The notes under the pieces: generated by a model
The model's input: the letters and a program-made list of their open reading frames with translations, nothing else
Databases searched by the model: none
What the model was told of the DNA's origin: nothing
Part shown: piece after piece, positions 1 to 6,527 of the stretch
Position numbering within the stretch: position 1 is the stretch's first letter
How the letters are laid out: each line of letters opens with the position of its first letter
Origin: Binatus sp036522015
Lineage (GTDB): Bacteria; Desulfobacterota; Binatia; Binatales; Binataceae
Assembly: GCF_036522015.1 (NCBI RefSeq)
Contig: NZ_DATDGQ010000208.1
Coordinates: 1 to 15,274 of the forward strand
Length of the DNA stretch: 15,274 bases
Direction of reading: 5' to 3'
Made by a program: the position numbers and the translations under genes

Positions 1-1328
1 GGATTCATCTCCGTGCCAAATATCGCGCGGATGAAATCGGGATGCGCGCGCGTCTCGATTTTGATTACGTCGGCCCCGTATTCGGCGAACAACCGGCCTG
101 CTTCGACGCCGACGCCACCGATTCCGAAATCCAGCACGCGCAGCCCGGCGAATGGAGGTCGGCGTCGCGCAGAGTTCTCGGCTGGCGTTGCCTTCGCGAT
201 GGGCGCGAGGGTGTCGCCATTGTTCTCGCCGACCGCGGGCGCGCGACCGGTGAAGCCGAGGCGGCGTCCGTCGAGAATGAAGAAACCATCGGCGGCTCGG
301 CCGTTCACTCCATCCATCACTTCGGCGGCGCGGAACGTTTTACGATCCGCGAAATGATCTGCGGCGAGCACTTCGCCGGGACTCAGCACCGGCGTCATCG
401 CGAGGCCCCGGCGCTGGGCCTCGTGCGCCAGCTCGAGCTTGCTCTTGTCTTTGAAGAAATCCGCGAACATCGGATCGAGAATGTCCGTCTGGATCGACAT
501 TCGCCCGAGCAGATGGTCGAAGTGCTCGGCTTGCAGGACGTGCGGCTCGCCAAGCCACGCACGCATCGCCCGCCACTGCCGACGATTCAGAATGATCAGG
601 CGGACGTAGCCGTCGGCGCACGGGTACATCGTATAGATCGGCGCCGAGCCGCTACGAGTCTCGTAGTATGAACCGCCGCGCGCTTTCGTAGCGCTGAAAT
701 TGGGCAGTGCCCAATCCGAGGTTTGCGCCGCCGCCTCCATCACGGACACATCGAGATGCTGCCCGCGGCCGGTCTTCGCGCGATCCCACAACGCCGCGAC
801 CGTGGCGAACGCCGCAGTAGTGCCCGCTATGTCGCAGGCGATCGCGCCCGGCGGCAACAACGGCGGCTTGCCCGGCACGCCCGACCGAAAAAGCAATCCC
901 GACATGGCGACGAGGACTGCGTCGGTGGCGACGTAGTCGCGATACGGCCCGGTCAGCCCGAACGGCGTGATCGACGTGATGATGAGTGCGGGATGGCGCT
1001 CGAGTACGTCGCGACGGTTGAGATCGTCGGAACGCCGCGACTCGATCCACACCTCAGCCGCGTCCAGCAGACCGTCGAGTCGCCGCCGCCCTTCACCAGA
1101 ATCCAGGTCGAGCGCGATGCTCCTCTTGCCGAGATTGCGCACCACGAAATACAAACTGGTGTCGCCGTGAAACGGTGCGATGCGGCGCGACGCTGCGCCC
1201 CCGGGCGGCTCGACACGGATGACTTCTGCGCCGAGGTCGGCGAGCAGCCGGCCGCACAGCTCGCCGTTCTCGTCCGCCTGATCGATCACGCGGATGCCAG
1301 CCAGCGGACGCTCCGAATCCAGGGCCAT
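1..1328 (-). CDS. Family III (CaiB/BaiF-type) CoA-transferase, tandem-domain, truncated by window start
   Basis: The protein should move CoA between acyl groups in the cytoplasm, activating a carboxylic acid for degradation. The frame is open for 442 codons from ATG at 1328 and runs off the window. Residues 8-41 have the family's N-terminal Rossmann-like start (GIRVID, then LLADLGAEVIRVE). Residues 187-197 hold GRGQHLDVSVM, with Asp193 at the position of the family's catalytic aspartate. At residues 393-426 the same N-terminal pattern begins again (FAGLRVLDFG, then LFAEYGADVIKIE). So this is a fused two-module transferase, not the usual protein of about 400 residues; most of module 2 lies outside the window. 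A GAGGTG ribosome site about 6 bases upstream supports the start. The VOC gene lies 47 bp upstream on the same strand, so they may be co-transcribed. The acyl substrate cannot be told from sequence. Confidence 0.9.
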   Translation of the reverse strand, partial: MALDSERPLAGIRVIDQADENGELCGRLLADLGAEVIRVEPPGGAASRRIAPFHGDTSLYFVVRNLGKRSIALDLDSGEGRRRLDGLLDAAEVWIESRRSDDLNRRDVLERHPALIITSITPFGLTGPYRDYVATDAVLVAMSGLLFRSGVPGKPPLLPPGAIACDIAGTTAAFATVAALWDRAKTGRGQHLDVSVMEAAAQTSDWALPNFSATKARGGSYYETRSGSAPIYTMYPCADGYVRLIILNRRQWRAMRAWLGEPHVLQAEHFDHLLGRMSIQTDILDPMFADFFKDKSKLELAHEAQRRGLAMTPVLSPGEVLAADHFADRKTFRAAEVMDGVNGRAADGFFILDGRRLGFTGRAPAVGENNGDTLAPIAKATPAENSARRRPPFAGLRVLDFGIGGVGVEAGRLFAEYGADVIKIETRAHPDFIRAIFGTEMN

Positions 1329-1375
1329 TTGAACACCTCGCCCCCGAGTTTGCTCAGGGGTGATAGACGGAGTCT

Positions 1376-1735
1376 TCAGCCTTTACGGCACACGGCCTCG
1401 ACGTTGTTACCGTCAGGATCGTACACAAACGCGCCGTAGTAATTCGGGTGGTACTGCGCTCGAATGCCGGGCTTTCCGTTGTCACGGCCGCCGGCCGCGA
1501 GCGCGGCCCGATAGAAGGCATCGACGAGGCTGCGATCCGCCGCGGAAAACGCTATGTGCGAGGGGCTGCCCGGCTGAGCTTTGCCGAACCAGAAGTCGGG
1601 GCCGGCCTCCGCGCCCATCCCGACCGCCTCGCCGAAATCCATGATCACCTTGTAGCCGAGCGGCGCCAGCGCTGCGACGAAAAATTGCTTGCTGCGGGCG
1701 ACGTCCGAAACCGGAATGCCAATGTGATCGAGCAT
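1376..1735 (-). CDS. VOC-superfamily (glyoxalase/bleomycin-resistance fold) protein
   Basis: A 119-residue single-domain member of the vicinal oxygen chelate superfamily, whose members bind a metal and act as glyoxalases, isomerases, ring-cleaving dioxygenases or resistance proteins. It opens with MLDHIGIPVSDVARSKQFF, the usual beta-alpha start with a metal-ligand-type His at residue 4. It ends with the usual YDPDGNNVEAV, whose Glu is a common last metal ligand. A central SHIAFSA segment supplies a further His. The frame is open 36 codons further upstream to 1843. I chose the internal ATG because a clear GGAGGG site lies 8 bases before it and because the domain starts exactly there. It precedes the CoA-transferase on the same strand by 47 bp. 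The reaction is unknown. Confidence 0.85.
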   Translation of the reverse strand: MLDHIGIPVSDVARSKQFFVAALAPLGYKVIMDFGEAVGMGAEAGPDFWFGKAQPGSPSHIAFSAADRSLVDAFYRAALAAGGRDNGKPGIRAQYHPNYYGAFVYDPDGNNVEAVCRKG

Positions 1736-1743
1736 GGTGGAAT

Positions 1744-1749
1744 CCCTCC
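1744..1749 (-). promoter_or_regulatory. Ribosome binding site that fixes the VOC gene start
   Basis: Read on the minus strand this is GGAGGG, 8 bases before the ATG at 1735. It decides against the longer frame starting at 1843, which would place this site inside the coding sequence. Confidence 0.7.
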
Positions 1750-1861
1750 AAAGACAGGAATTTTCTCTCCGATCTGTTGCCACGTGGCGCACGCAGAGTC
1801 CAGCGCGATCTGTGCGGTAGTAGGCGGCTCTGCTTAAGGCCACCGGAGCCCCGCACGCGTC

Positions 1862-2947
1862 CTATTCTATAGGGGCATAGCTGTACTGCGCTTGTGGAAC
1901 AAAAATATTAAAGGGCTGATCGTGGTCGTTCGACAATAGCCACCTATAACCGATCGACGACTGCACCGCTCTACGCTCATACGGAATAATGTTTCCCCAT
2001 AACCTTGGTTCACCATCCGGGCTGACGAGATATAGCTTAAAGGAAGACGCGGTCTTATTAGCGATGACTAAAAGGCCATCAGCTGCGCGAGTCGCAGAGC
2101 GTCCCACTGGCTGCGGCGCAATGCGTTTCGCTTGTGTATAGGCGAACTTGCCGATCTCAAGGCGACCCTCATAAATGTCACGCAGCAATGTGAAGGTTGG
2201 TGGATCGTAGATCATAAGACCGTTGAGGTCGTACATCGGCAAAATGCCATTCCAGCCTTTCGCGGGAAAAGATCCCGCCGCACCGACGAAATACCAGGTC
2301 GACGTTTCGGCGAAAAATTCCAGCACGTTAGTAGCAGCATAGGTGTCTCCCCATAGATGGTTTTGCAGCGCCCACTTGTAACGTAGTTCGACCAGATCTT
2401 GAAGGTGCTTGGGAATGCCTTCGAGCTGGATGGCATGAGCGAACTCGTGGACGCAGGCCTCCGAGTGTAGTGCAAAATAAGGGTCCTCGGGCAATCTGAG
2501 GAGATTTTCCTCGGGACATACAACCGTGACACCACTGATTCCCCGTTCTTTATCGAATTCCCTATCTCCATCGCGCTTTCCCTTGAGCCCAATAAACTCC
2601 GGCAGATCTGTAAGCATCTGCGTGCGGCCGACGACGTGCACTTCCACGCCGGCGGCGATTAGATTGGCGCGCACGTCTGGTATGTGACGCAACATTACAT
2701 GGACTTCGCCGCAAGCGATCTGCATAGCAGCGTAGGCGACGACTCGATGCGCCCTAATCGAGATGCCGCCGCAATCGAGAGATTGTGTGTAAAATTCCGA
2801 AGGAGTCGGGAACTGCTCGAGATGCTTCTCGCGATCGGGTTGAAGCCGATTTCGATTGGTTTGAAGGAATCGGATTGTGAGATTAGCACAAATTGCCAGG
2901 GCGAGAACAAAAGCGAAAACTCTCCAATGCCCGACGCTGGATTGCAT
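1862..2947 (-). CDS. Secreted or membrane-anchored zinc metalloprotease with C-terminal VHL-beta-like domain
   Basis: A 361-residue protein. Residues 9-27 are a hydrophobic signal or anchor segment with no clear lipobox, so the bulk is probably outside the inner membrane. The catalytic signature HEFAH is at 167-171, and EFFAE at 210-214 could supply the third zinc ligand, as in gluzincins (HExxH plus a downstream Glu; a similar spacing occurs in lethal-factor-type peptidases). I cannot assign a named family. Residues about 291-350 look like the beta domain of the von Hippel-Lindau protein: an N-K-T strand, SPDGEPRLW, a Pro-containing turn, then SSIGYRWLLSN. In VHL this domain binds hydroxyproline peptides. 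Its GC is lower than its neighbours (about 45-55% in lines I counted, against about 62%), which suggests recent acquisition. ATG at 2947 is the only good start; its ribosome site is weak. Confidence 0.75.
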   Translation of the reverse strand: MQSSVGHWRVFAFVLALAICANLTIRFLQTNRNRLQPDREKHLEQFPTPSEFYTQSLDCGGISIRAHRVVAYAAMQIACGEVHVMLRHIPDVRANLIAAGVEVHVVGRTQMLTDLPEFIGLKGKRDGDREFDKERGISGVTVVCPEENLLRLPEDPYFALHSEACVHEFAHAIQLEGIPKHLQDLVELRYKWALQNHLWGDTYAATNVLEFFAETSTWYFVGAAGSFPAKGWNGILPMYDLNGLMIYDPPTFTLLRDIYEGRLEIGKFAYTQAKRIAPQPVGRSATRAADGLLVIANKTASSFKLYLVSPDGEPRLWGNIIPYERRAVQSSIGYRWLLSNDHDQPFNIFVPQAQYSYAPIE

Positions 2948-3012
2948 GATTGGCCTAGAACGATTCTAAGTTGACGCCGAGTTAATTCCAGAGCGCTGTG
3001 AAGTGGCCCGTG

Positions 3013-3052
3013 CAACCCAACCCCTGACCCCTTCCCGAGCGGGAAGGGGAAC
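3013..3052 (+). repeat. Dispersed C-rich/G-rich palindromic repeat, copy 1
   Basis: CAACC followed by a C-rich stretch, then a perfect 9-bp inverted repeat, CCCCTTCCC (3028-3036) and GGGAAGGGG (3041-3049), around the loop GAGC, then AAC. It shares arms and loop exactly with copy 2 (6388-6420) and its C-rich lead with copy 3 (11314-11359). It lies between the metalloprotease gene and the P450 gene. Confidence 0.75.
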
Positions 3053-3063
3053 AAGAAGGAAAG

Positions 3064-3095
3064 GGTCCCTTCAAGCACCTGAAGGGGACCTTTTT
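3064..3095 (-). terminator. Probable intrinsic terminator of the first P450 gene
   Basis: On the minus strand, directly after the P450 stop codon, GGTCCCCTTCA and TGAAGGGACC pair around a 6-base loop with one bulged base, followed by CTTTCCTTCTT. The plus strand also ends in TTTTT, so it may work in both directions. The pyrimidine tract on the minus side is imperfect, hence moderate confidence. Confidence 0.5.
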
Positions 3096-3097
3096 AC

Positions 3098-4333
3098 TCA
3101 GGCGGCTTTGCGCGCGCTTGGCGTCAACCGCACCGGCAGATGCTTCAGCCCGTTGATGAAGTTGGAGCGCAGGCGCTTGACCGGGCCGGTGCGTTCGACG
3201 GACGCGACCCGCTTCACGAGCTCCTCGAACAGGATGCTCATCTCCATCCGCGCCAAGCTCGCGCCGAGGCAGAAGTGCGGCCCACCGCCGCCGAACGCAA
3301 CGTGCTGGTTTGGCGTGCGCGTGATGTCGAAGGTGAAGGGATTGGGGAAAATATCCTCGTCGCGATTGGCCGAGATGTACCAGATGCTGACCTTGTCACC
3401 CGCCTTGAATTTTTGCCCGCGCATCTCGGTATCGCGAGTGACGTTGCGACGAAAGTACATCACCGGCGACGCCCAGCGCAGGATTTCCTCGGTGGCGGAC
3501 GGCACCAGCGCCGGATTGTCTGCGAGCATCGCGAACTGCTCGGGATGCTCGATCAGGGCATGCATTCCGTGCGACATCGCGTTGCGCGTCGTCTCGTTGC
3601 CGGCAACCGCCAGCAGCAGGAAGAACACGTTGAAGTCCATCTCCGAGAGTTTGTCGCCGTCGAGATCCGCTTTGAGCAGTGCGGTGACGATATCGTCGCG
3701 CGGTTCCTCGAGGCGCTTCTTCGCCAGCTCGTTGGAGTACATGTACATCTCGATCGCCGCCTGCTGAACCTTCTCCTGGCTGACCGCGTATTCGGGATCC
3801 TTGCTGCCGATCATGCGGTTGCTCCATTCGAAGAGCTTGTGCCGATCTTCGTACGGCACACCGAGCATCTCCGCGATCACCTGCAGCGGAAGCTCGGCGG
3901 CGACGTCGGTTACGAAATCACAGTCGCGCTTCTCGAGCGCCGGCTCGAGAATCTTCGTCACCATCTCGCGGATGTGAGTGCTGAGCGCGTTGATCATGCG
4001 CGGCGTGAATCCGCGATTCACCAGCGAGCGGTAACGGGTGTGGTCGGGCGCGTCCATCGTGAGCATCATGCGGCCCTGCGCGGAGATGTCGGCCGCCGCC
4101 TCAACGTCCTCGAGCGCGACCACCCCGCCGCGCGACTGTTCGGACGAGTACGTGACGCCATCGCGGCCCACTTCGACCACGTCGTCGTAACGCGTGATCA
4201 CCCAAAAACCCGGACCGCCGGGCTCGGGATGTCTGAAGATGGGCGCTTCGTGCCGCAGCCAAGTGAACCACTCGTGTGGAACCTTATCCTCGAAAATTAA
4301 CGGGTCGAGCAGATTGATCTCGCCAGCTTCCAC
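3098..4333 (-). CDS. Cytochrome P450, CYP125/CYP142/CYP124-like
   Basis: A 411-residue soluble haem monooxygenase, the normal length for a bacterial P450, needing a separate ferredoxin and reductase (none in the window). With GTG at 4333 as Met1: the I-helix oxygen-activation motif AGNETT is at 244-249, the K-helix ExxR (EILR) at 283-286, and the haem loop FGGGGPHFCLG at 347-357 with Cys355 as thiolate ligand. The N-terminal half (GFWVITRYDDVVEV; MLTMDAPDHTRYR) and the haem loop resemble actinobacterial CYP125/142/124 enzymes, which oxidise terminal methyl groups of sterol side chains or branched lipids. A sterol, terpenoid or alkyl substrate is inferred from that likeness only. I chose GTG over the longer frame (to 4405) because AGGAGG lies 7 bases before it. 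It is divergent from the transporter gene, 191 bp away. Confidence 0.95.
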   Translation of the reverse strand: MEAGEINLLDPLIFEDKVPHEWFTWLRHEAPIFRHPEPGGPGFWVITRYDDVVEVGRDGVTYSSEQSRGGVVALEDVEAAADISAQGRMMLTMDAPDHTRYRSLVNRGFTPRMINALSTHIREMVTKILEPALEKRDCDFVTDVAAELPLQVIAEMLGVPYEDRHKLFEWSNRMIGSKDPEYAVSQEKVQQAAIEMYMYSNELAKKRLEEPRDDIVTALLKADLDGDKLSEMDFNVFFLLLAVAGNETTRNAMSHGMHALIEHPEQFAMLADNPALVPSATEEILRWASPVMYFRRNVTRDTEMRGQKFKAGDKVSIWYISANRDEDIFPNPFTFDITRTPNQHVAFGGGGPHFCLGASLARMEMSILFEELVKRVASVERTGPVKRLRSNFINGLKHLPVRLTPSARKAA

Positions 4334-4340
4334 GACGGTT

Positions 4341-4346
4341 CCTCCT
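4341..4346 (-). promoter_or_regulatory. Ribosome binding site that selects the GTG start of the first P450
   Basis: A perfect AGGAGG on the minus strand, 7 bases before GTG at 4333. The frame remains open to an ATG at 4405, but using it would bury this site inside the coding region, and the extra 24 residues have no P450 character. Confidence 0.75.
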
Positions 4347-4514
4347 GAAATCAAATAGCCGGAAATGGCATTCCACCTTACCAAGAGTCCTGCTGAGTCC
4401 GTCAATGGCGAGCGGTCGCGTGTAGCACACCTGCAACGGATTCACTGCATTTCGTCATTCCCATTCCGCCGCTAAGTAATCTAACATCACAGTCGGACTC
4501 GCGTTTCGAGGTCT

Positions 4515-4519
4515 GGAGG
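4515..4519 (+). promoter_or_regulatory. Ribosome binding site of the GPH transporter
   Basis: GGAGG ending 5 bases before the ATG at 4525; it confirms that start. Confidence 0.65.
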
Positions 4520-4524
4520 TTCTG

Positions 4525-6351
4525 ATGGATTCAGCGGATGCGAAAATTGCAGGTGGAGGCGCCGCCACCGCAGCGCACACTTCCGAGCCATTGACCCTTA
4601 AGACCAAGCTGCTCTACGGCGCTCCGAGTTTCGCCGGCGCTGGCATGATCATTCCGATCTTTATCCACATGCCGAAGTTCTATGCCGACGTGGTGCTGGT
4701 GCCGCTCGGATACCTCGCGATGGCAATCGCGATCGCGCGCTCGCTCGATGCGCTCAGCGATCCGCTGATGGGCTGGATTTCCGATCATACGCACACGCGC
4801 CTCGGCAGACGTCGTCCTTATATGTTGATCGGCGCTCCGCTCTGCGGCATCGCGTTTTTCTGCTTGCTGAATCCGCCAGAGGCGCTTAAAGGAAAGGACG
4901 CCGCGATCTGGTTCGGCATCACGTTCATCCTTTATTTCATCTTTCACACCTCCTACGTTCTGCCGCACTATGCGCTCGGGGCTGAGCTGACGCAGAACTA
5001 CAACGACCGCTCGACGCTGTTCGCGTGGCGCGAGTCGTTCACAATTCTCGGCACGATCGTCGCAGCCGGGGCGCCGGCCATAATGATGAAGACCATGCAT
5101 CTGAACGATCGTCAGATGTTCTTCAGGCTCGGTATTTTCTTCGGCGTCGTGCTGACTCTCCTGTACTGGCTGCTGGTGCTGACGGTGAAGGAGCGGCCGG
5201 ACTTCGTTTCACGCAAATCGAATCCGCTGGTGCCCGGCGTGCGACGCGCACTGCGCAACCGCCCTTTCGGCATTCTGCTCAGCAGCTACGCAGTCGGGAG
5301 CATCGCGGGCGCGATTCCGGCCACTATGATGCCGTTCTTCACCCAATATGTAATCCATCCTCCTGATCCCAACGTGTGGGTCTCCAAGCTGCTGGTAGGT
5401 TATTTCGGATTCGGATTTCTCTCGCTGCCGATGTGGGTTTGGTTTGCTCGACGAGTCGGGAAGCTCAACGCGTGGCTCACGAGCTTCTTTTTGGGCATCA
5501 CCGGCGGTGCTGCGATGTTCTTGCTGCGGCCCGGCGATATCCGGTGGCTAATGGTGCTGATTTGCTGGGCCGGGATTGGATTCGGTGCCGGCCTGTTTCT
5601 CACGCCGTCGATGCAGGCCGACGTGATCGACTACGATGAGCTGTACACGGGGAAGCGGCGCGAAGCGCAGTACACAGCGTTCTGGTCGATGCTGCCGAAG
5701 TTTATCGCGATTCCCAGTGCCGCGATTCCGATCGCGATTCTGGCCTCGCTCGGCTACGTCCCCAACGCCGTGCAATCGCCGCACGTGGTCTTTGCGTTAC
5801 GTGCGATTTTCGCGCTCACCCCCGCGACTTGTTCGGCCCTCTCGTTCCTGATCGCGCGTCACTTCCCGATCACGCAAGCGATCCATACCGCGATCCTCGA
5901 TGGAATCGATCGCCACGCGCAGGGCGAACCTGCGCTCGATCCGCTGACAAACATGATGGTGCCGCCGCCGAAGCCCGGCCCTGACGAGGATACCGGCTGG
6001 TTCCTCGATTACTTTTCCAGTGGCGAGCTGAAGCGCTACCTGGCCAGAGGCGGCTCACAGCCCGTGCGCGACGTAATGACGATGGCGGCAATATCAATCT
6101 GCGTATCGATCGCATCGGTCATCTACGTGCTGAATCGTGTTCACTCGCTCAGCACCGATCCGGGCGCGATGACTTCAGTGATAGTGGTAGCCGCCGGACT
6201 GGCCCTCGCGATCTTTGCTTTCCATCTCATGCGTCTGGGACCTGCCCGCCGCCTCGCCGCAGGTGATGTGCCGGCCGACGTCGTCCGCGCTCACCTGGGC
6301 CAAGTAATAGAAGCTGTCCACGAAGGAACCCCGGAGCGCGCAGTCGGGTGA
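4525..6351 (+). CDS. MFS transporter of the GPH (glycoside-pentoside-hexuronide:cation symporter) family with C-terminal extension
   Basis: A 608-residue inner-membrane carrier. The family signature is at 73-97 (SLDALSDPLMGWISD, then TRLGRRRPY), and the second-half conserved loop at 364-381 (QADVIDYDELYTGKRREA). About twelve hydrophobic segments fill residues 30-450. Typical GPH carriers end near 450-480 residues. Here a Pro-rich linker (478-488) leads to about 120 further residues with two more predicted helices (about 517-535 and 550-569) and a soluble tail. GGAGG 5 bases before ATG supports the start. GPH members classically move sugars with Na+ or H+, but many uncharacterised relatives occur in catabolic gene sets. 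Lying divergent from a P450 of the sterol/terpene-oxidising type, this one may carry a hydrophobic substrate or product; that is inference. Confidence 0.9.
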   Translation: MDSADAKIAGGGAATAAHTSEPLTLKTKLLYGAPSFAGAGMIIPIFIHMPKFYADVVLVPLGYLAMAIAIARSLDALSDPLMGWISDHTHTRLGRRRPYMLIGAPLCGIAFFCLLNPPEALKGKDAAIWFGITFILYFIFHTSYVLPHYALGAELTQNYNDRSTLFAWRESFTILGTIVAAGAPAIMMKTMHLNDRQMFFRLGIFFGVVLTLLYWLLVLTVKERPDFVSRKSNPLVPGVRRALRNRPFGILLSSYAVGSIAGAIPATMMPFFTQYVIHPPDPNVWVSKLLVGYFGFGFLSLPMWVWFARRVGKLNAWLTSFFLGITGGAAMFLLRPGDIRWLMVLICWAGIGFGAGLFLTPSMQADVIDYDELYTGKRREAQYTAFWSMLPKFIAIPSAAIPIAILASLGYVPNAVQSPHVVFALRAIFALTPATCSALSFLIARHFPITQAIHTAILDGIDRHAQGEPALDPLTNMMVPPPKPGPDEDTGWFLDYFSSGELKRYLARGGSQPVRDVMTMAAISICVSIASVIYVLNRVHSLSTDPGAMTSVIVVAAGLALAIFAFHLMRLGPARRLAAGDVPADVVRAHLGQVIEAVHEGTPERAVG

Positions 6352-6387
6352 CGTTCCTGCCCCTGCTAACGTGGCGAAGGACGTTGG

Positions 6388-6420
6388 CAACCTAACCCCT
6401 TCCCGAGCGGGAAGGGGAAC
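6388..6420 (+). repeat. Dispersed C-rich/G-rich palindromic repeat, copy 2
   Basis: CAACC lead, then the perfect 9-bp inverted repeat CCCCTTCCC (6396-6404) and GGGAAGGGG (6409-6417) with loop GAGC, then AACCGGAC. Arms and loop are identical to copy 1. It lies 36 bp after the transporter stop, in the space shared with the convergent second P450 gene, and could act as a terminator hairpin there, though no T-run follows. Confidence 0.75.
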
Positions 6421-6421
6421 C

Positions 6422-6504
6422 GGACGCGCGTTATGTGCGTTGCGCTCATCGAGATGACACAACTCCGAGTACTGGACGCGCGTTATAACTGGACGCGCTT
6501 GATA
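6422..6504 (+). repeat. Short direct repeats around GGACGCGC
   Basis: The 13-mer GGACGCGCGTTAT occurs at 6422-6434 and again at 6474-6486. The second copy is part of a tandem pair of 17-bp units, ACTGGACGCGCGTTATA (6471-6487) and ACTGGACGCGCTTGATA (6488-6504), differing at two bases. All are noncoding, between convergent genes. The function is unknown; slippage or decay of a small repeat element is possible. Confidence 0.6.
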
Positions 6505-6527
6505 CGCGCTCAGCCAGACGACTACTC

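Noticed and set aside
42..671. 209-codon plus-strand frame opposite the CoA-transferase
   Set aside because: It lies wholly antisense to a continuous CoA-transferase frame that keeps the family motifs.
1862..2947. Lipoprotein reading of the metalloprotease N-terminus (LAIC at 17-20)
   Set aside because: The residue before Cys is Ile, not Gly, Ala or Ser, so the lipobox is not acceptable; a signal peptide or uncleaved anchor is more likely.
3140..4300. 386-codon plus-strand frame opposite the first P450
   Set aside because: It is antisense to a P450 with all catalytic motifs. It is rich in Arg, His and Val in the way GC-rich shadow frames are, and has no domain likeness.
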